Assembly: GCA_943842245.1 (NCBI GenBank)
Contig: CALTAJ010000002.1
Location: 707,596 to 771,595, forward strand
Reading direction: 5' to 3'
DNA length: 64,000 nucleotides
DNA from: an uncultured Flavobacteriaceae bacterium
GTDB lineage: Bacteria; Bacteroidota; Bacteroidia; Flavobacteriales; Flavobacteriaceae
Positions 52,801 through 61,751 of the stretch are shown piece after piece (position 1 is the first letter of the stretch; each line of letters begins with the position of its first letter). Made by a program: the position numbers and the translations under genes. The notes under the pieces are model-generated. The model had not been told where the DNA came from and did not search any database. It saw only the letters and a program-made list of their open reading frames with translations.

Positions 52801-54126
52801 TTAAATAAATTGATTAATTATATTTTCAAAAAGCTCTTGTTTTCCACTAGTTCTTTTAGGTGGAGAATCATTAAAAGCAATTTTTGATAAAGCTTCAAGG
52901 GTTAGAGACCCTTTTTCAAATTGATTTCCATTTCCTGTATCGAAGGAAGCATATCGATTTTTTCTTAAAGAAGAATATTCTGAAGAAATTAAGATTTTCT
53001 CTGCTGTTATGAGTGCACGTGCAAAGGTATCAACTCCTCCGATATGTGCATGGAAAATATCATCAAAATCAGTTGAGTTTCTTCTAATTTTTGCATCAAA
53101 ATTAACTCCTCCTCCTTTTAAACCACCAGTCTGAAGAAGAACCAGCATAGCCTCTGTCACCTCATAGAGATTTACAGGAAATTGATCTGTATCCCAACCG
53201 TTTTGGTTGTCTCCACGGTTAGCATCAATACTGCCAAGCATTTCAGCATTAGCCGCAACAGTTAATTCATGTTCAAAAGAATGCTGAGCTAAGGTTGCAT
53301 GATTCACTTCAATATTGAGTTTAAAGTCACTATCTAATTTATATTCCCTCAAAAAACCTATAGCTGTGGCAGCATCAAAATCGTATTGATGTTTCATGGG
53401 TTCCATTGGTTTAGGCTCAATAAAAAAAGATCCATTAAATCCTTGTGCACGAGCATAATCTCTTGCCATGGAGAGCATCTGACCCATATGATCAAGTTCT
53501 CTACTCATATCTGTATTCAATAATGACATATAGCCTTCTCTTCCTCCCCAAAAGACATAGTTCTCTCCACCAAGCGATATTGTCAAGTCTAAAGCCATTT
53601 TGATTTGAGCTCCTGCTCGAGCCACTACTTTAAAATCAGGGTTGGTTGCAGCCCCATTCATGTAGACAGGGTTTGAAAAACAGTTTGCTGTTCCCCATAA
53701 TAATTTCACATTTGAGTCTTTTTGCTTCAGAGCAATATAATTTCCTATTTCGTGTAATTGTTTCTCATTCTTTGAAAGACTCTCCGATTCATCAACTAAA
53801 TCTACATCATGGAAACAGAAATAATCAAAACCCATTTTAGTAATAAATTCAAAGGCAGCATCAGCTTTATCATATGCTCGCTTCATTGGATCGGATGATT
53901 TATCCCAAGGAAAAATTTGTGTTCCTGGTCCAAAAGGATCTCCTCCTTGACCACAGAAGCTATGCCAGTATGCTACTGCAAACTTAAAATGCTCACGCAT
54001 AGTTTTCCCCATAACTTTTCTTTCTGGGTCATAATATTTAAATGATAAAGGATTATCTGACTCTTTCCCTTCGAAAGTTATAGCCCCTATTCCTTTGTAA
54101 AATTCTTTATCTCCTGTAAGTATCAT
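52801..54126 (-). CDS. xylA: Xylose isomerase
   Basis: 441 residues, group II length with a long N-terminus. Converts D-xylose to D-xylulose. Active-site and metal residues are visible: 'FCFHDVDLVDE' (His/Asp), 'NYVFWGGREGY' (Glu), 'KLNIEVNHATLAQHSFEHELTVA' (Glu/His), 'GSIDANRGDNQNGWDTDQFP' (Asp/His-region). The gene overlaps xylB by 20 bases (xylB stop at 54107). Its 3' end is followed directly by the etfB operator. Confidence 0.97.
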   Translation of the reverse strand: MILTGDKEFYKGIGAITFEGKESDNPLSFKYYDPERKVMGKTMREHFKFAVAYWHSFCGQGGDPFGPGTQIFPWDKSSDPMKRAYDKADAAFEFITKMGFDYFCFHDVDLVDESESLSKNEKQLHEIGNYIALKQKDSNVKLLWGTANCFSNPVYMNGAATNPDFKVVARAGAQIKMALDLTISLGGENYVFWGGREGYMSLLNTDMSRELDHMGQMLSMARDYARAQGFNGSFFIEPKPMEPMKHQYDFDAATAIGFLREYKLDSDFKLNIEVNHATLAQHSFEHELTVAANAEMLGSIDANRGDNQNGWDTDQFPVNLYEVTEAMLVLLQTGGLKGGGVNFDAKIRRNSTDFDDIFHAHIGGVDTFARALITAEKILISSEYSSLRKNRYASFDTGNGNQFEKGSLTLEALSKIAFNDSPPKRTSGKQELFENIINQFI

Positions 54127-55606
54127 TATTTAATATTTTTTGTTCAAGTACTAATTTCCATTTTTCGTAAGTTTCTTTATATTTTTGAGTGTCAGATTCA
54201 GGTAATATCTCTCTCACTTTATCGAAGTCATTAGAACTCCTACTTAGTTCAATTAATTCTCCTTTTTCTAAACCTGCAGCTCTAGCTGCACCAACTGCAC
54301 CAGTTGTATTATAAATTTCAATAGGATGGCCAATTAATGAAGAAAAAGTAGTAGAAAAAATTTCTGATTGAAAAAGATTATCATTTCCTGCTCGAATAAT
54401 ACTGATATCTATACCGTCTGCTTTCATTATTTCCATTCCATAAACAAATGAAAAAGCTATACCTTCTAAAGCAGAACGAAATAGGTGCTCTTGGCCGTGA
54501 ATATTTAAATTTAGGTTACAAAAATGCGTTCCTAAATTTTGATTATTAAGCATTCGTTCACTTCCATTTCCAAAAGGAAGATTAATTAATTCGTTACTTC
54601 CAATACCAACTGTAGCTGCAAGTTCATTCATCTGAATAAAGCTTGTGCTTTTAGTCATTTTTTTTAACCAGCTGTATTGAATTCCAGCTCCATTTACACA
54701 TAAAAGGGTTCCAATGATAGGGTTTTTCAAAGTATAATTTACATGTGCAAAATGATTTACTCGAGAAAACTCATTGGAGGCATGTCTATTTCTAACAGCA
54801 AAAAGTACACCAGATGTTCCAGCTGTTGCAGCAACCTCTCCAGGTCGTAAAACATTTAATGAAAGGGCATTGTTGGGTTGATCTCCCGCCCTATATCTAA
54901 TTGGAATTCCATTAGGCAATCCTGTTTCTTGTGCTGCTTTTGGAGTCACCCTCCCCTGGTCTTCAAAATTTTCTACCAAGGGTGGTGTAAGTTTAATATC
55001 TATTTTATAATGCTCTAAAAGCCATTCGGCCAATTTTTTATCATGATAATCCCACAACATACCTTCTGATAAACCATTTTTAGTGGTTACTATTTCGTTG
55101 GTTAATTTGAATGCTATATAGTCTCCAGGAAGCATAAAATGTGATGCCTTAGTGTAGACTTCTTTTTCATTTTCCTTAACCCATTTTAGCTTAGATGCAG
55201 TAAAATTCCCAGGGGCATTTAATAAATGTTTACCAAACTTTGCCTTCCCGATTTCGTCTGCTGCCTTTTCGCCTATATCTACAGCTCTACTATCACACCA
55301 AATAATTGAATTTCTCAGTAATTTCCCCCTTGAATCAACTAGAACCAAACCATGCATCTGATAAGAGATACCCACAGCTAAAATTTTCTTTCCATCTATC
55401 CCATTTTCAGCTAAAATACGATGAGTCCCGTTGCATAAATGTTTCCACCAAGTTTCTGGATCTTGCTCTGCCCAATTAGGTTTTGACGATATAATCTGCA
55501 TTTCTTCTTGTGGCTCTGAAATAACTGAAACTTTTTTATTGTTTTTAGAATCAATCAATGCAATTTTCACAAAAGAACTCCCAATATCATAACCTATATA
55601 AAACAT
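54107..55606 (-). CDS. xylB: Xylulokinase
   Basis: 499 residues, FGGY kinase family. Phosphorylates D-xylulose to xylulose 5-phosphate for the pentose phosphate pathway. 'YIGYDIGSSFVKIALID' (phosphate 1), 'MHGLVLVDSRG' and 'SIIWCDSRA' (substrate region with Asp), 'GDQPNNALSLNVLRPGEVAATAGTSGVLF', 'GAVGAARAAGLEKGE'. It is first in xylB-xylA. A perfect 20-base palindrome lies 44 bases upstream. No xylose transporter or regulator is in the operon. Confidence 0.95.
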   Translation of the reverse strand: MFYIGYDIGSSFVKIALIDSKNNKKVSVISEPQEEMQIISSKPNWAEQDPETWWKHLCNGTHRILAENGIDGKKILAVGISYQMHGLVLVDSRGKLLRNSIIWCDSRAVDIGEKAADEIGKAKFGKHLLNAPGNFTASKLKWVKENEKEVYTKASHFMLPGDYIAFKLTNEIVTTKNGLSEGMLWDYHDKKLAEWLLEHYKIDIKLTPPLVENFEDQGRVTPKAAQETGLPNGIPIRYRAGDQPNNALSLNVLRPGEVAATAGTSGVLFAVRNRHASNEFSRVNHFAHVNYTLKNPIIGTLLCVNGAGIQYSWLKKMTKSTSFIQMNELAATVGIGSNELINLPFGNGSERMLNNQNLGTHFCNLNLNIHGQEHLFRSALEGIAFSFVYGMEIMKADGIDISIIRAGNDNLFQSEIFSTTFSSLIGHPIEIYNTTGAVGAARAAGLEKGELIELSRSSNDFDKVREILPESDTQKYKETYEKWKLVLEQKILNNDTYRR

Positions 55607-55649
55607 AAAAAATTTAAAGTGTTAAAGGATGATCTTAATGATGCTTAAA

Positions 55650-55669
55650 ACTCTATTAATTAATAGAGT
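55650..55669. promoter_or_regulatory. Perfect palindrome in xylB/epimerase divergent gap
   Basis: ACTCTATTAATTAATAGAGT, a perfect 20-base palindrome with no central spacer. It lies 44 bases before the xylB ATG and 106 bases before the divergent epimerase ATG (55775). No T-run follows, so a terminator is unlikely. A likely site for a dimeric sugar-responsive regulator, which is not in the window. Confidence 0.6.
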
Positions 55670-55774
55670 CTGGTTTAAATATAATTAAAAGATTTTGACT
55701 TTTTTAGACATTAAGTTTTATATGCAGATGTAAAATCTACAAAAAATAATTATATTGGATAAATTATCCTTAAA

Positions 55775-56824
55775 ATGAAAAGCAACAAGAAAAATTTTAC
55801 ACGACGCTCCTTTATAGGAAAAACAGCAACTCTAGCGGCAGGATTGACCCTATCTAGTCGAAAATTATGGGGATTCCCAAACTATATACCACATTTATTA
55901 AAACACAATTCTGGAATTAATGGTGTTCAAATAGGCTTAATAACCTATTCATTTAGAGCTATGAAAGATCAAAGTGCAGAGGCCACCCTACAGTATATTT
56001 TAGATTCAGGGGTAAATGCTATTGAGTTAATGGGAGGTGTCGCTGAATCATTTATTGGAAAGCCTGAAAATAAAATCAATCGCAGGATATATAGTCGTTT
56101 AATGAGAAAAGAAAAGAAAAATGATTTAAGTCGAGACGAAAAAAAAGAGTTAGCTGACTTACATCTTCAAAAAGCTTCTTTTGATAAAGAGTTAGAGAAC
56201 TGGAATAAAAATCGAAATGCCGAAGACTTTGTAAAGCTTCGTGACATGTATAATGATGCTGGTGTAAAAATTTATGGTTTTAAGCCAAACTATTTATTAC
56301 GCAAAGGTAATTCGGATGAAAATATAAATTATGCTATGCAAGCTGGAAAAGCCCTTGGAGCAAGTCATGTTACTATTGAACTTCCTGAAGATCCTGCTCA
56401 TAGTCTGAGACTTGGAAAATTAGCTCAAAAAAATGGGATTAAAGTAGCTTATCACGGACATACTCAACAACATATCAATTGGTGGGACACAGCATTAGAA
56501 CAGTCAGAATCTAACGTCTTAAATCCTGATTTAGGACATTATATAGCAGCTGGAAATACTGATACATTTGAGTTTATTAAAAAATTTAGTTCTAAAATAT
56601 ATAGTATGCATATAAAAGATCGGAAAAGTTTAGCAAATGGTCAAGATAATATGCCTTTTGGAATGGGTGATACTCCAATTAAAGAGACTCTTCAACTTAT
56701 GCGTGATAATAAATACAGTTTTCCAGCCACTATTGAATATGAATATAAAACACCGGAGGACTCTACAATAATTGAAGAACTAAAAAAATGTGTTGCCTAT
56801 TGTAAAAATGCTTTAGATTCTTAA
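55775..56824 (+). CDS. Tat-exported sugar phosphate isomerase/epimerase-like protein
   Basis: 349 residues. Twin-Arg signal 'FTRRSFIGKTATLAAGLTLSS'. TIM-barrel fold of the AP-endonuclease 2 family: 'IGLITYSFRAM', 'GVNAIELMGGVAE', a charged helical insert (about 108-150), 'IYGFKPNYLL', 'VTIELPEDPAH', 'VAYHGHTQQHINWWD' (His), 'NPDLGHYIAAGN', 'YSMHIKDRK', 'FPATIEYEYK' (Glu). Such proteins often act on sugars or inositols outside the cytoplasm. Divergent from xylB. The substrate is not known. Confidence 0.85.
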   Translation: MKSNKKNFTRRSFIGKTATLAAGLTLSSRKLWGFPNYIPHLLKHNSGINGVQIGLITYSFRAMKDQSAEATLQYILDSGVNAIELMGGVAESFIGKPENKINRRIYSRLMRKEKKNDLSRDEKKELADLHLQKASFDKELENWNKNRNAEDFVKLRDMYNDAGVKIYGFKPNYLLRKGNSDENINYAMQAGKALGASHVTIELPEDPAHSLRLGKLAQKNGIKVAYHGHTQQHINWWDTALEQSESNVLNPDLGHYIAAGNTDTFEFIKKFSSKIYSMHIKDRKSLANGQDNMPFGMGDTPIKETLQLMRDNKYSFPATIEYEYKTPEDSTIIEELKKCVAYCKNALDS

Positions 56825-56865
56825 GATATTTATTTTTTAATCCCAAAAAAACAATTGAAATTAAA

Positions 56866-58902
56866 ATGAAATTTTTAAAATTACTTTCACTGTCTTTATT
56901 CTTTTTTAAAATAGGATTCTCTCAGGATAAAATGATTGTTTCTGACTTAGACAACTTAACCCTTAATTTAGGAGAAATATTTAAGCCCGTCTCTAAAGTG
57001 ATTCTGTCTGATGGAAGCACTGGAGATTGCATGAATATAATTTATTACAACAAAAAAGGGGTTTTTAGTTCTGCTAAATCAATCACATTTGACAGATCAG
57101 AGGGCACTCTTAAAGCAAATGAGCCTGGAACCCACGAAATTGTTGCTGTTTGTATTGACTCTCAAGGTAAGAGATTAAGTAAAACATTCAATGTAAATGT
57201 AAATTATCCCAAAATCAAGGAAATTAAACTTTCAATAAATGATGAAAATATTTATATAGGAAATTACGTAAAACTTATTTATGAAATAACTGATGAACTG
57301 GACAATAAAAGAATGGTAGATTACTGGAATTATGAAAATGCCTCAAAATACTTTTCAAAAGTTGGTGTCACTTTAAGCTCAAGTAATAAAAAAGTTAAAA
57401 TTGATGAATCAAATAATATTTTAGCTGCAGAAGAGGGAAAAACTTCAATAGTTGTTTTTTTTGATGGAGTATCAGCTAAAATAGATCTAGAAATTAAAAT
57501 GAATCCTGTTGTAAAACTAGATCTAACATCAGATGCCTTTAATGCTCGATCTGGGGATGTAATTAATTTTAGTGCAACCGCCTATGATAGAAAAAATAAT
57601 GAACTTGAAAATATTCCTTTTGAATTTTCTTTTACAGGAAAATCCTTTGATAAGAGTAATTCCGCTTCTGGATTAATTTTAGAGGATGGAAGATTTGTTG
57701 GTGATGTTCCAGGTAAATATATTATTTCGGCAAAAATTGGAAATATTACAACTTCAAAAGTTGTAAATATTTTTCCAAGAAATGTAAAGCGTGAAATCTC
57801 TAATGTTGGTAGGGGTATTGTTAATGATAGACATACCTCTGATTTCTGGATTTTTGAAGGTGTTGATGGGGGTGATTATGGTGTTACCGGAACCTGGGGA
57901 TCAGATGGAACTGCCTTTTTTTGGGATGTGAGTAATCCGTCAAACTTAAAAAAAATAGATAGTGTCCAAGTTGACGCAAGAACCGTAAATGATGTAAAAG
58001 TTTCCCAAGATGGTAAAATATGTATTATTAGTCGTGAAGGAGCTTCCAACAGAAAAAATGGCATGATCATAATTGATATATCAAATCCACGTGATGTTAA
58101 AATCATTTCTGAATACACCAAAAATTTAACTGGTGGTGTTCATAATATTTTTATTGATAATAATCATGTTTATGCTCTAAGTAATGGTGAAAGATATTAT
58201 ATAATAAATATTGATGATCCTTCTAATCCATATGAGGTTGGTATGTTTGAATTAAATAAAGAAGGTCAGTCTATTCATGATGTTTGGATTGAAGACGGAA
58301 TAGCCTATTCATCCAATTGGCGTGATGGGGTTTATCTAGTTGATGTTGGAAATGGAATTGCTGGAGGGTCTCCTTCAAATCCGGTTTCATTTGGAAATTA
58401 TTCATATGATAGCGGAGCAAACCACGCCACATTCCCTTTTAAAAGTAAATCAACTGGCAAATTTTATACTATACTGGGTGATGAAATCTTTCCAAACGGC
58501 GTAAACCCAAATGGGACTAATGAAACTGCAGGGTTTCTTCATTTTGTAGATTTTTCTGACCTTAATAATCCAATTGAAGTTGCCCGCTATGAACTTCCAG
58601 GGCACGGATCACATAATTACTGGATTAAAGATGATATCTTATATGTAGCAATGTATACAGGTGGATTAAGAGTTGTTGATATAAGTGGTGACTTATTAGG
58701 AGATCTTTATAAACAAGATAGAGAAATTGGCTACCTTTTAACTGGAAGCCCAAATGGTTATATTCCAAATGATACTATGGTTTGGGGAGCTCAGTTATAC
58801 AAAGGACATGTTTTTTATTCAGATTTTAATACTGGCTTGGGAGCAGCTAAAGTTTCAAGTAATAAACCAGATAACAGCAAAACAAACCAATACATAAATT
58901 GA
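56866..58902 (+). CDS. LVIVD-repeat protein with Ig-like N-terminal half
   Basis: 678 residues. Signal peptide about 1-19 (ends IGFSQ). Residues about 20-305 form three Ig/Big-like beta-sandwich units ('LTLNLGEIFKPVSKVILSDG', 'IKEIKLSINDENIYIGNYVKLIYEI', 'VVKLDLTSDAFNARSGDVINFSATAYD'). Residues about 315-665 hold LVIVD-type propeller blades with repeated 'xxIIDISNPxxxxxI' and 'VxDVWIEDGIAYSSNW': for example 'MIIIDISNPRDVKI', 'YIINIDDPSNPYEV', 'VRVVDIS'. It is likely a secreted surface or periplasmic protein. The function of LVIVD proteins is not established. Gap of 41 bases after the epimerase, so an operon is possible. Confidence 0.82.
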   Translation: MKFLKLLSLSLFFFKIGFSQDKMIVSDLDNLTLNLGEIFKPVSKVILSDGSTGDCMNIIYYNKKGVFSSAKSITFDRSEGTLKANEPGTHEIVAVCIDSQGKRLSKTFNVNVNYPKIKEIKLSINDENIYIGNYVKLIYEITDELDNKRMVDYWNYENASKYFSKVGVTLSSSNKKVKIDESNNILAAEEGKTSIVVFFDGVSAKIDLEIKMNPVVKLDLTSDAFNARSGDVINFSATAYDRKNNELENIPFEFSFTGKSFDKSNSASGLILEDGRFVGDVPGKYIISAKIGNITTSKVVNIFPRNVKREISNVGRGIVNDRHTSDFWIFEGVDGGDYGVTGTWGSDGTAFFWDVSNPSNLKKIDSVQVDARTVNDVKVSQDGKICIISREGASNRKNGMIIIDISNPRDVKIISEYTKNLTGGVHNIFIDNNHVYALSNGERYYIINIDDPSNPYEVGMFELNKEGQSIHDVWIEDGIAYSSNWRDGVYLVDVGNGIAGGSPSNPVSFGNYSYDSGANHATFPFKSKSTGKFYTILGDEIFPNGVNPNGTNETAGFLHFVDFSDLNNPIEVARYELPGHGSHNYWIKDDILYVAMYTGGLRVVDISGDLLGDLYKQDREIGYLLTGSPNGYIPNDTMVWGAQLYKGHVFYSDFNTGLGAAKVSSNKPDNSKTNQYIN

Positions 58903-58987
58903 TTCTATTTGAAATTTAAGTCTAAAGTTTAAATAATGATTCAATTATGAAATCTCATTTTTTTAATTACACCAAATATTTCCCTTT

Positions 58988-60067
58988 ATGAAATGGATTA
59001 ATACACTTAAGCTCCTTTTTCTATTTTCAATTTTTAATATCTCAAATGCACAAAACTATTATCTATATGTTGCTTCTGAATCCGATGATACTGTATCACT
59101 ACTAAAGTTTAGTGGAAAAAATATTGAGGAAAAAGAAAGAATAAGTGTTGGGTCTTTTCCTACTGAGATAGAAGGGCCCCATGGAATTACAGTTGATCCA
59201 AATGGAAAGTATTGGTATGTAACCCTTGCACATGGTAATCCCTTCGGAAAATTAATCAAATACTCTACTGAAACGAACAAAGTTGTTGGTGAAACTACTC
59301 TTGGATTATTTCCAGCATCTATGCAAATTTCAAAGGTAACTGGTTTTCTATACTGCGTAAATTTTAATTTACATGGAAATATGAAGCCATCAAGTGTTTC
59401 AGTAGTTGATGCTGAAACAATGACTGAAATAACTCAAATTACTACAGGAAGCATGCCGCACGGTTCAAGAATATCAAGTGACGGTTTGAAACAATATTCA
59501 GTTGCTATGATGTCGGGAGAGTTATTTGAAATAGACGCATTATCACTAAAAATCTCAAGAAAACTTGATCTTGAAGATCATTCAAAGATGAATCACGATA
59601 AAATGAATATGGGTAAAATGAAACATTCTACTGTTAAACCTACTTGGGTTATTCCGCATCCTACTCAAAAAATATTATACGTTGCAGGAAATGGTTCAGA
59701 TGAAATTATTGAAGTAAATCTTGATTCATGGAAAATTACTAAGAGGATAAAAACAGAAAAAGGCCCATACAATGTTGAAATTTCACCTGATGGAAAATAT
59801 ATGGTTGCTACAATGAAAAGTGTTGCTAAAACTTCTGTTTGGGACCTTAAAAGTGGGACTTTAGTCAAAACCTTTGACAATTCAACTTCTGTTTCTCATG
59901 GTGTTGCTATTTCTAGTGATAGTAAGTACGCTTTTATATCTGTAGAAGGCATTGGAGGAGAACCGGGTATTGTTGATGTAATAGACCTTAAAAATCAAGT
60001 CTTAGTTGATAAGGTTGAAATTGGAAAGCAAGCAGGTGGAATTGCTTTTTGGAAAAAAGAAATTTAG
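58988..60067 (+). CDS. YVTN-type beta-propeller protein with Met/His-rich loop
   Basis: 359 residues. Signal peptide about 1-21 (ends ISNAQ). The mature part is a 7-bladed-type propeller with YVTN-like blades: 'YYLYVASESDDTVSLLKF', 'PHGITVDPNGKYWYVTLAHG', 'VIPHPTQKILYVAGNGSDEIIEVNLDS', 'PYNVEISPDGKYMVATMKS', 'SHGVAISSDSKYAFISVEG'. A loop at residues 198-213 is unusually Met- and His-rich (HSKMNHDKMNMGKMKH), which fits copper binding. The gap to the LVIVD gene is 85 bases. No catalytic motif is seen. Confidence 0.82.
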   Translation: MKWINTLKLLFLFSIFNISNAQNYYLYVASESDDTVSLLKFSGKNIEEKERISVGSFPTEIEGPHGITVDPNGKYWYVTLAHGNPFGKLIKYSTETNKVVGETTLGLFPASMQISKVTGFLYCVNFNLHGNMKPSSVSVVDAETMTEITQITTGSMPHGSRISSDGLKQYSVAMMSGELFEIDALSLKISRKLDLEDHSKMNHDKMNMGKMKHSTVKPTWVIPHPTQKILYVAGNGSDEIIEVNLDSWKITKRIKTEKGPYNVEISPDGKYMVATMKSVAKTSVWDLKSGTLVKTFDNSTSVSHGVAISSDSKYAFISVEGIGGEPGIVDVIDLKNQVLVDKVEIGKQAGGIAFWKKEI

Positions 60068-60116
60068 TACTTAATAGTATTAAGAATAAAAAAAACAAGA
60101 GTACTTAAAATATACC

Positions 60117-60665
60117 GTGGATTCTATAAATTTAAAATTAGCCTCAACTGAGGTTGAATTAATTGAAATTAAAAAACTTCAAAACCAAAATTTAAAAGGG
60201 AATTTATCTCCTGAAAAAATATTTGAAGAAGGATTTTTAACAGCAGATTATACTTTGTCTTATTTAAAAGAAATCAATCAAAAGAATAAGGCAATTATTT
60301 TAAAGAAAAAAAAAGTTATTGGTTATGCACTAGCAATTACTGCCGAGGTCGCAAAAAATCATACTTTATTAAGCAATCTATTTACTCATTTCAATAATCA
60401 AGTTTACAAGAATAAATTACTTGGAGAGCAAAGTTATATTGTTGTAGGTCAATTATGTATTGATGAAAAATATAGAGGAATGGGTTATGTAGAAAAAATT
60501 TATTCTCTTTTTAGAGAAACATATTCGAATTACCGTTATTGTGTTACTGCTATAGATAGTAAAAACAAGAGATCAAAGCTAGCTCACCAAAGATGTGGTT
60601 TTAAAAAAATTGGGGATTTAAAGCTTAATGAAAGTCCAGGAGATATAATTATCTGGGAGTGGTGA
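60117..60665 (+). CDS. GNAT-family N-acetyltransferase
   Basis: 182 residues from a GTG start at 60117. N-terminal region 'LASTEVELIEIKKLQNQNLKGNLSPEKI' followed by the acetyl-CoA-binding part 'VVGQLCIDEKYRGMGYVEKIYSLF' (Q-x-x-R-G-x-G), and 'VTAIDSKNKRSKLAHQRCGFKKIG'. The substrate amine is unknown. It ends 9 bases before the convergent peptidase. Confidence 0.85.
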   Translation: MDSINLKLASTEVELIEIKKLQNQNLKGNLSPEKIFEEGFLTADYTLSYLKEINQKNKAIILKKKKVIGYALAITAEVAKNHTLLSNLFTHFNNQVYKNKLLGEQSYIVVGQLCIDEKYRGMGYVEKIYSLFRETYSNYRYCVTAIDSKNKRSKLAHQRCGFKKIGDLKLNESPGDIIIWEW

Positions 60666-60674
60666 AAAAGAGTA

Positions 60675-61688
60675 TTAAGGCAAAGAATTAATATATTTTG
60701 TAACACCATTAAAATAAGTTTCTTGATCGTCATACATGCTCCAGTGACTTCCATTAGGACAATGCAAGTAAGAACCATTTTGAACTTCTGAACTCATCCA
60801 TTCCATTTGTTTGGGATCCATAGTATCATATTTTCCACCTATTGTTAATACTGGTATTTTTAATTTTTTAAGATCATCTTTCCTATCCCAGTCTTTTAAT
60901 AAAGCGTCACCAACAACACCGAATTCACTTGGCCCCTGCATTTTAAGATATATATCATAATTTAATTTACTTTGACTTCTAGTGACAGGATCGGGCCATT
61001 TTTCTAGAGGCATTCTTAATGCATGCTTTGGATAGTAATGTTTCTCAACTAAAGAAAAATATTCAGGATTAGTATAATCTCCTGACTCTTCAAAAGCTCT
61101 AATTTTCTTTAAAACTTCAGGGTCAAGTTGAGGAGCTAAAACATCATTTGCATATCTAATATAATCAGGAATCGAGGGGACCATATTTGATATGATTAAA
61201 GCCTTTAAATTATTTTGATATTTAAGTGCATATTCGATTCCTAAAATTCCACCCCAAGAGTGGCCAAGTAATATGAAGTTATCCTTATTTAAATTTAAAG
61301 CTTGTCTAACTTGTTCAACCTCGTTTACAAATCTATCTATCGTCCATAAGGATTCATCTTTAGGATTGTCACTTTTATTAGATCCAAGTTGATCGTAATA
61401 ATAATACTCTATAGATTCTTTTGGAAAATAAGAATCCGCAGCTTGAAAATATTGATGATCAAATCCAGGGCCCCCATGCAAAAGGAGCACTTTTTTAGTT
61501 GGATTATTTCCAATCCTTTTAGTCCAAACATTAAACTTTCCAGAAGGCGTTTGAATTTGAATAATTTTAACACCTCCAGATAATTTATCTTCCTTTGAGG
61601 AATAATCTAGATAATTATTTTTTGATTCTGAATTCTGAATACATGATGCTAGAAGCACTGAAAATAAAATTGTAATTTTTTTAATCAT
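60675..61688 (-). CDS. Prolyl-aminopeptidase-like alpha/beta hydrolase lipoprotein
   Basis: 337 residues. Lipobox 'LFSVLLASCIQNSE' with Cys16. Proline iminopeptidase (S33) marks: oxyanion motif 'LLHGGPGFDHQYF', nucleophile elbow 'LLGHSWGGILG' (Ser), Asp in 'IGGKYDTMDPKQM' and His in 'CPNGSHWSMYDDQ'. Such enzymes release N-terminal proline from peptides, or hydrolyse related amides. As a lipoprotein it should act in the periplasm or at the surface. A terminator follows the next gene, not this one. Confidence 0.88.
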   Translation of the reverse strand: MIKKITILFSVLLASCIQNSESKNNYLDYSSKEDKLSGGVKIIQIQTPSGKFNVWTKRIGNNPTKKVLLLHGGPGFDHQYFQAADSYFPKESIEYYYYDQLGSNKSDNPKDESLWTIDRFVNEVEQVRQALNLNKDNFILLGHSWGGILGIEYALKYQNNLKALIISNMVPSIPDYIRYANDVLAPQLDPEVLKKIRAFEESGDYTNPEYFSLVEKHYYPKHALRMPLEKWPDPVTRSQSKLNYDIYLKMQGPSEFGVVGDALLKDWDRKDDLKKLKIPVLTIGGKYDTMDPKQMEWMSSEVQNGSYLHCPNGSHWSMYDDQETYFNGVTKYINSLP

Positions 61689-61701
61689 CTAATCTCAATT
61701 T

Positions 61702-61737
61702 AAAAAAAAAGTCGAGTATTTAACTCGACTTTTTTTA
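61702..61737 (-). terminator. Rho-independent terminator between SusD and hydrolase genes
   Basis: Stem GTCGAGT/ACTCGAC with loop ATTTA (61711-61729), flanked by A-run on one side and T-run on the other. It ends the susC-susD transcript on the minus strand. The flanking runs also allow it to work on the plus strand. Confidence 0.85.
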
Positions 61738-61751
61738 TTAATGTTTACTAA

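Noticed and set aside
58946-58988. Tiny frame before the propeller gene (MKSHFFNYTKYFPL)
   Set aside because: 14 codons only, no likeness, and it ends on the start of the next gene. Could be a leader peptide, but nothing supports it.
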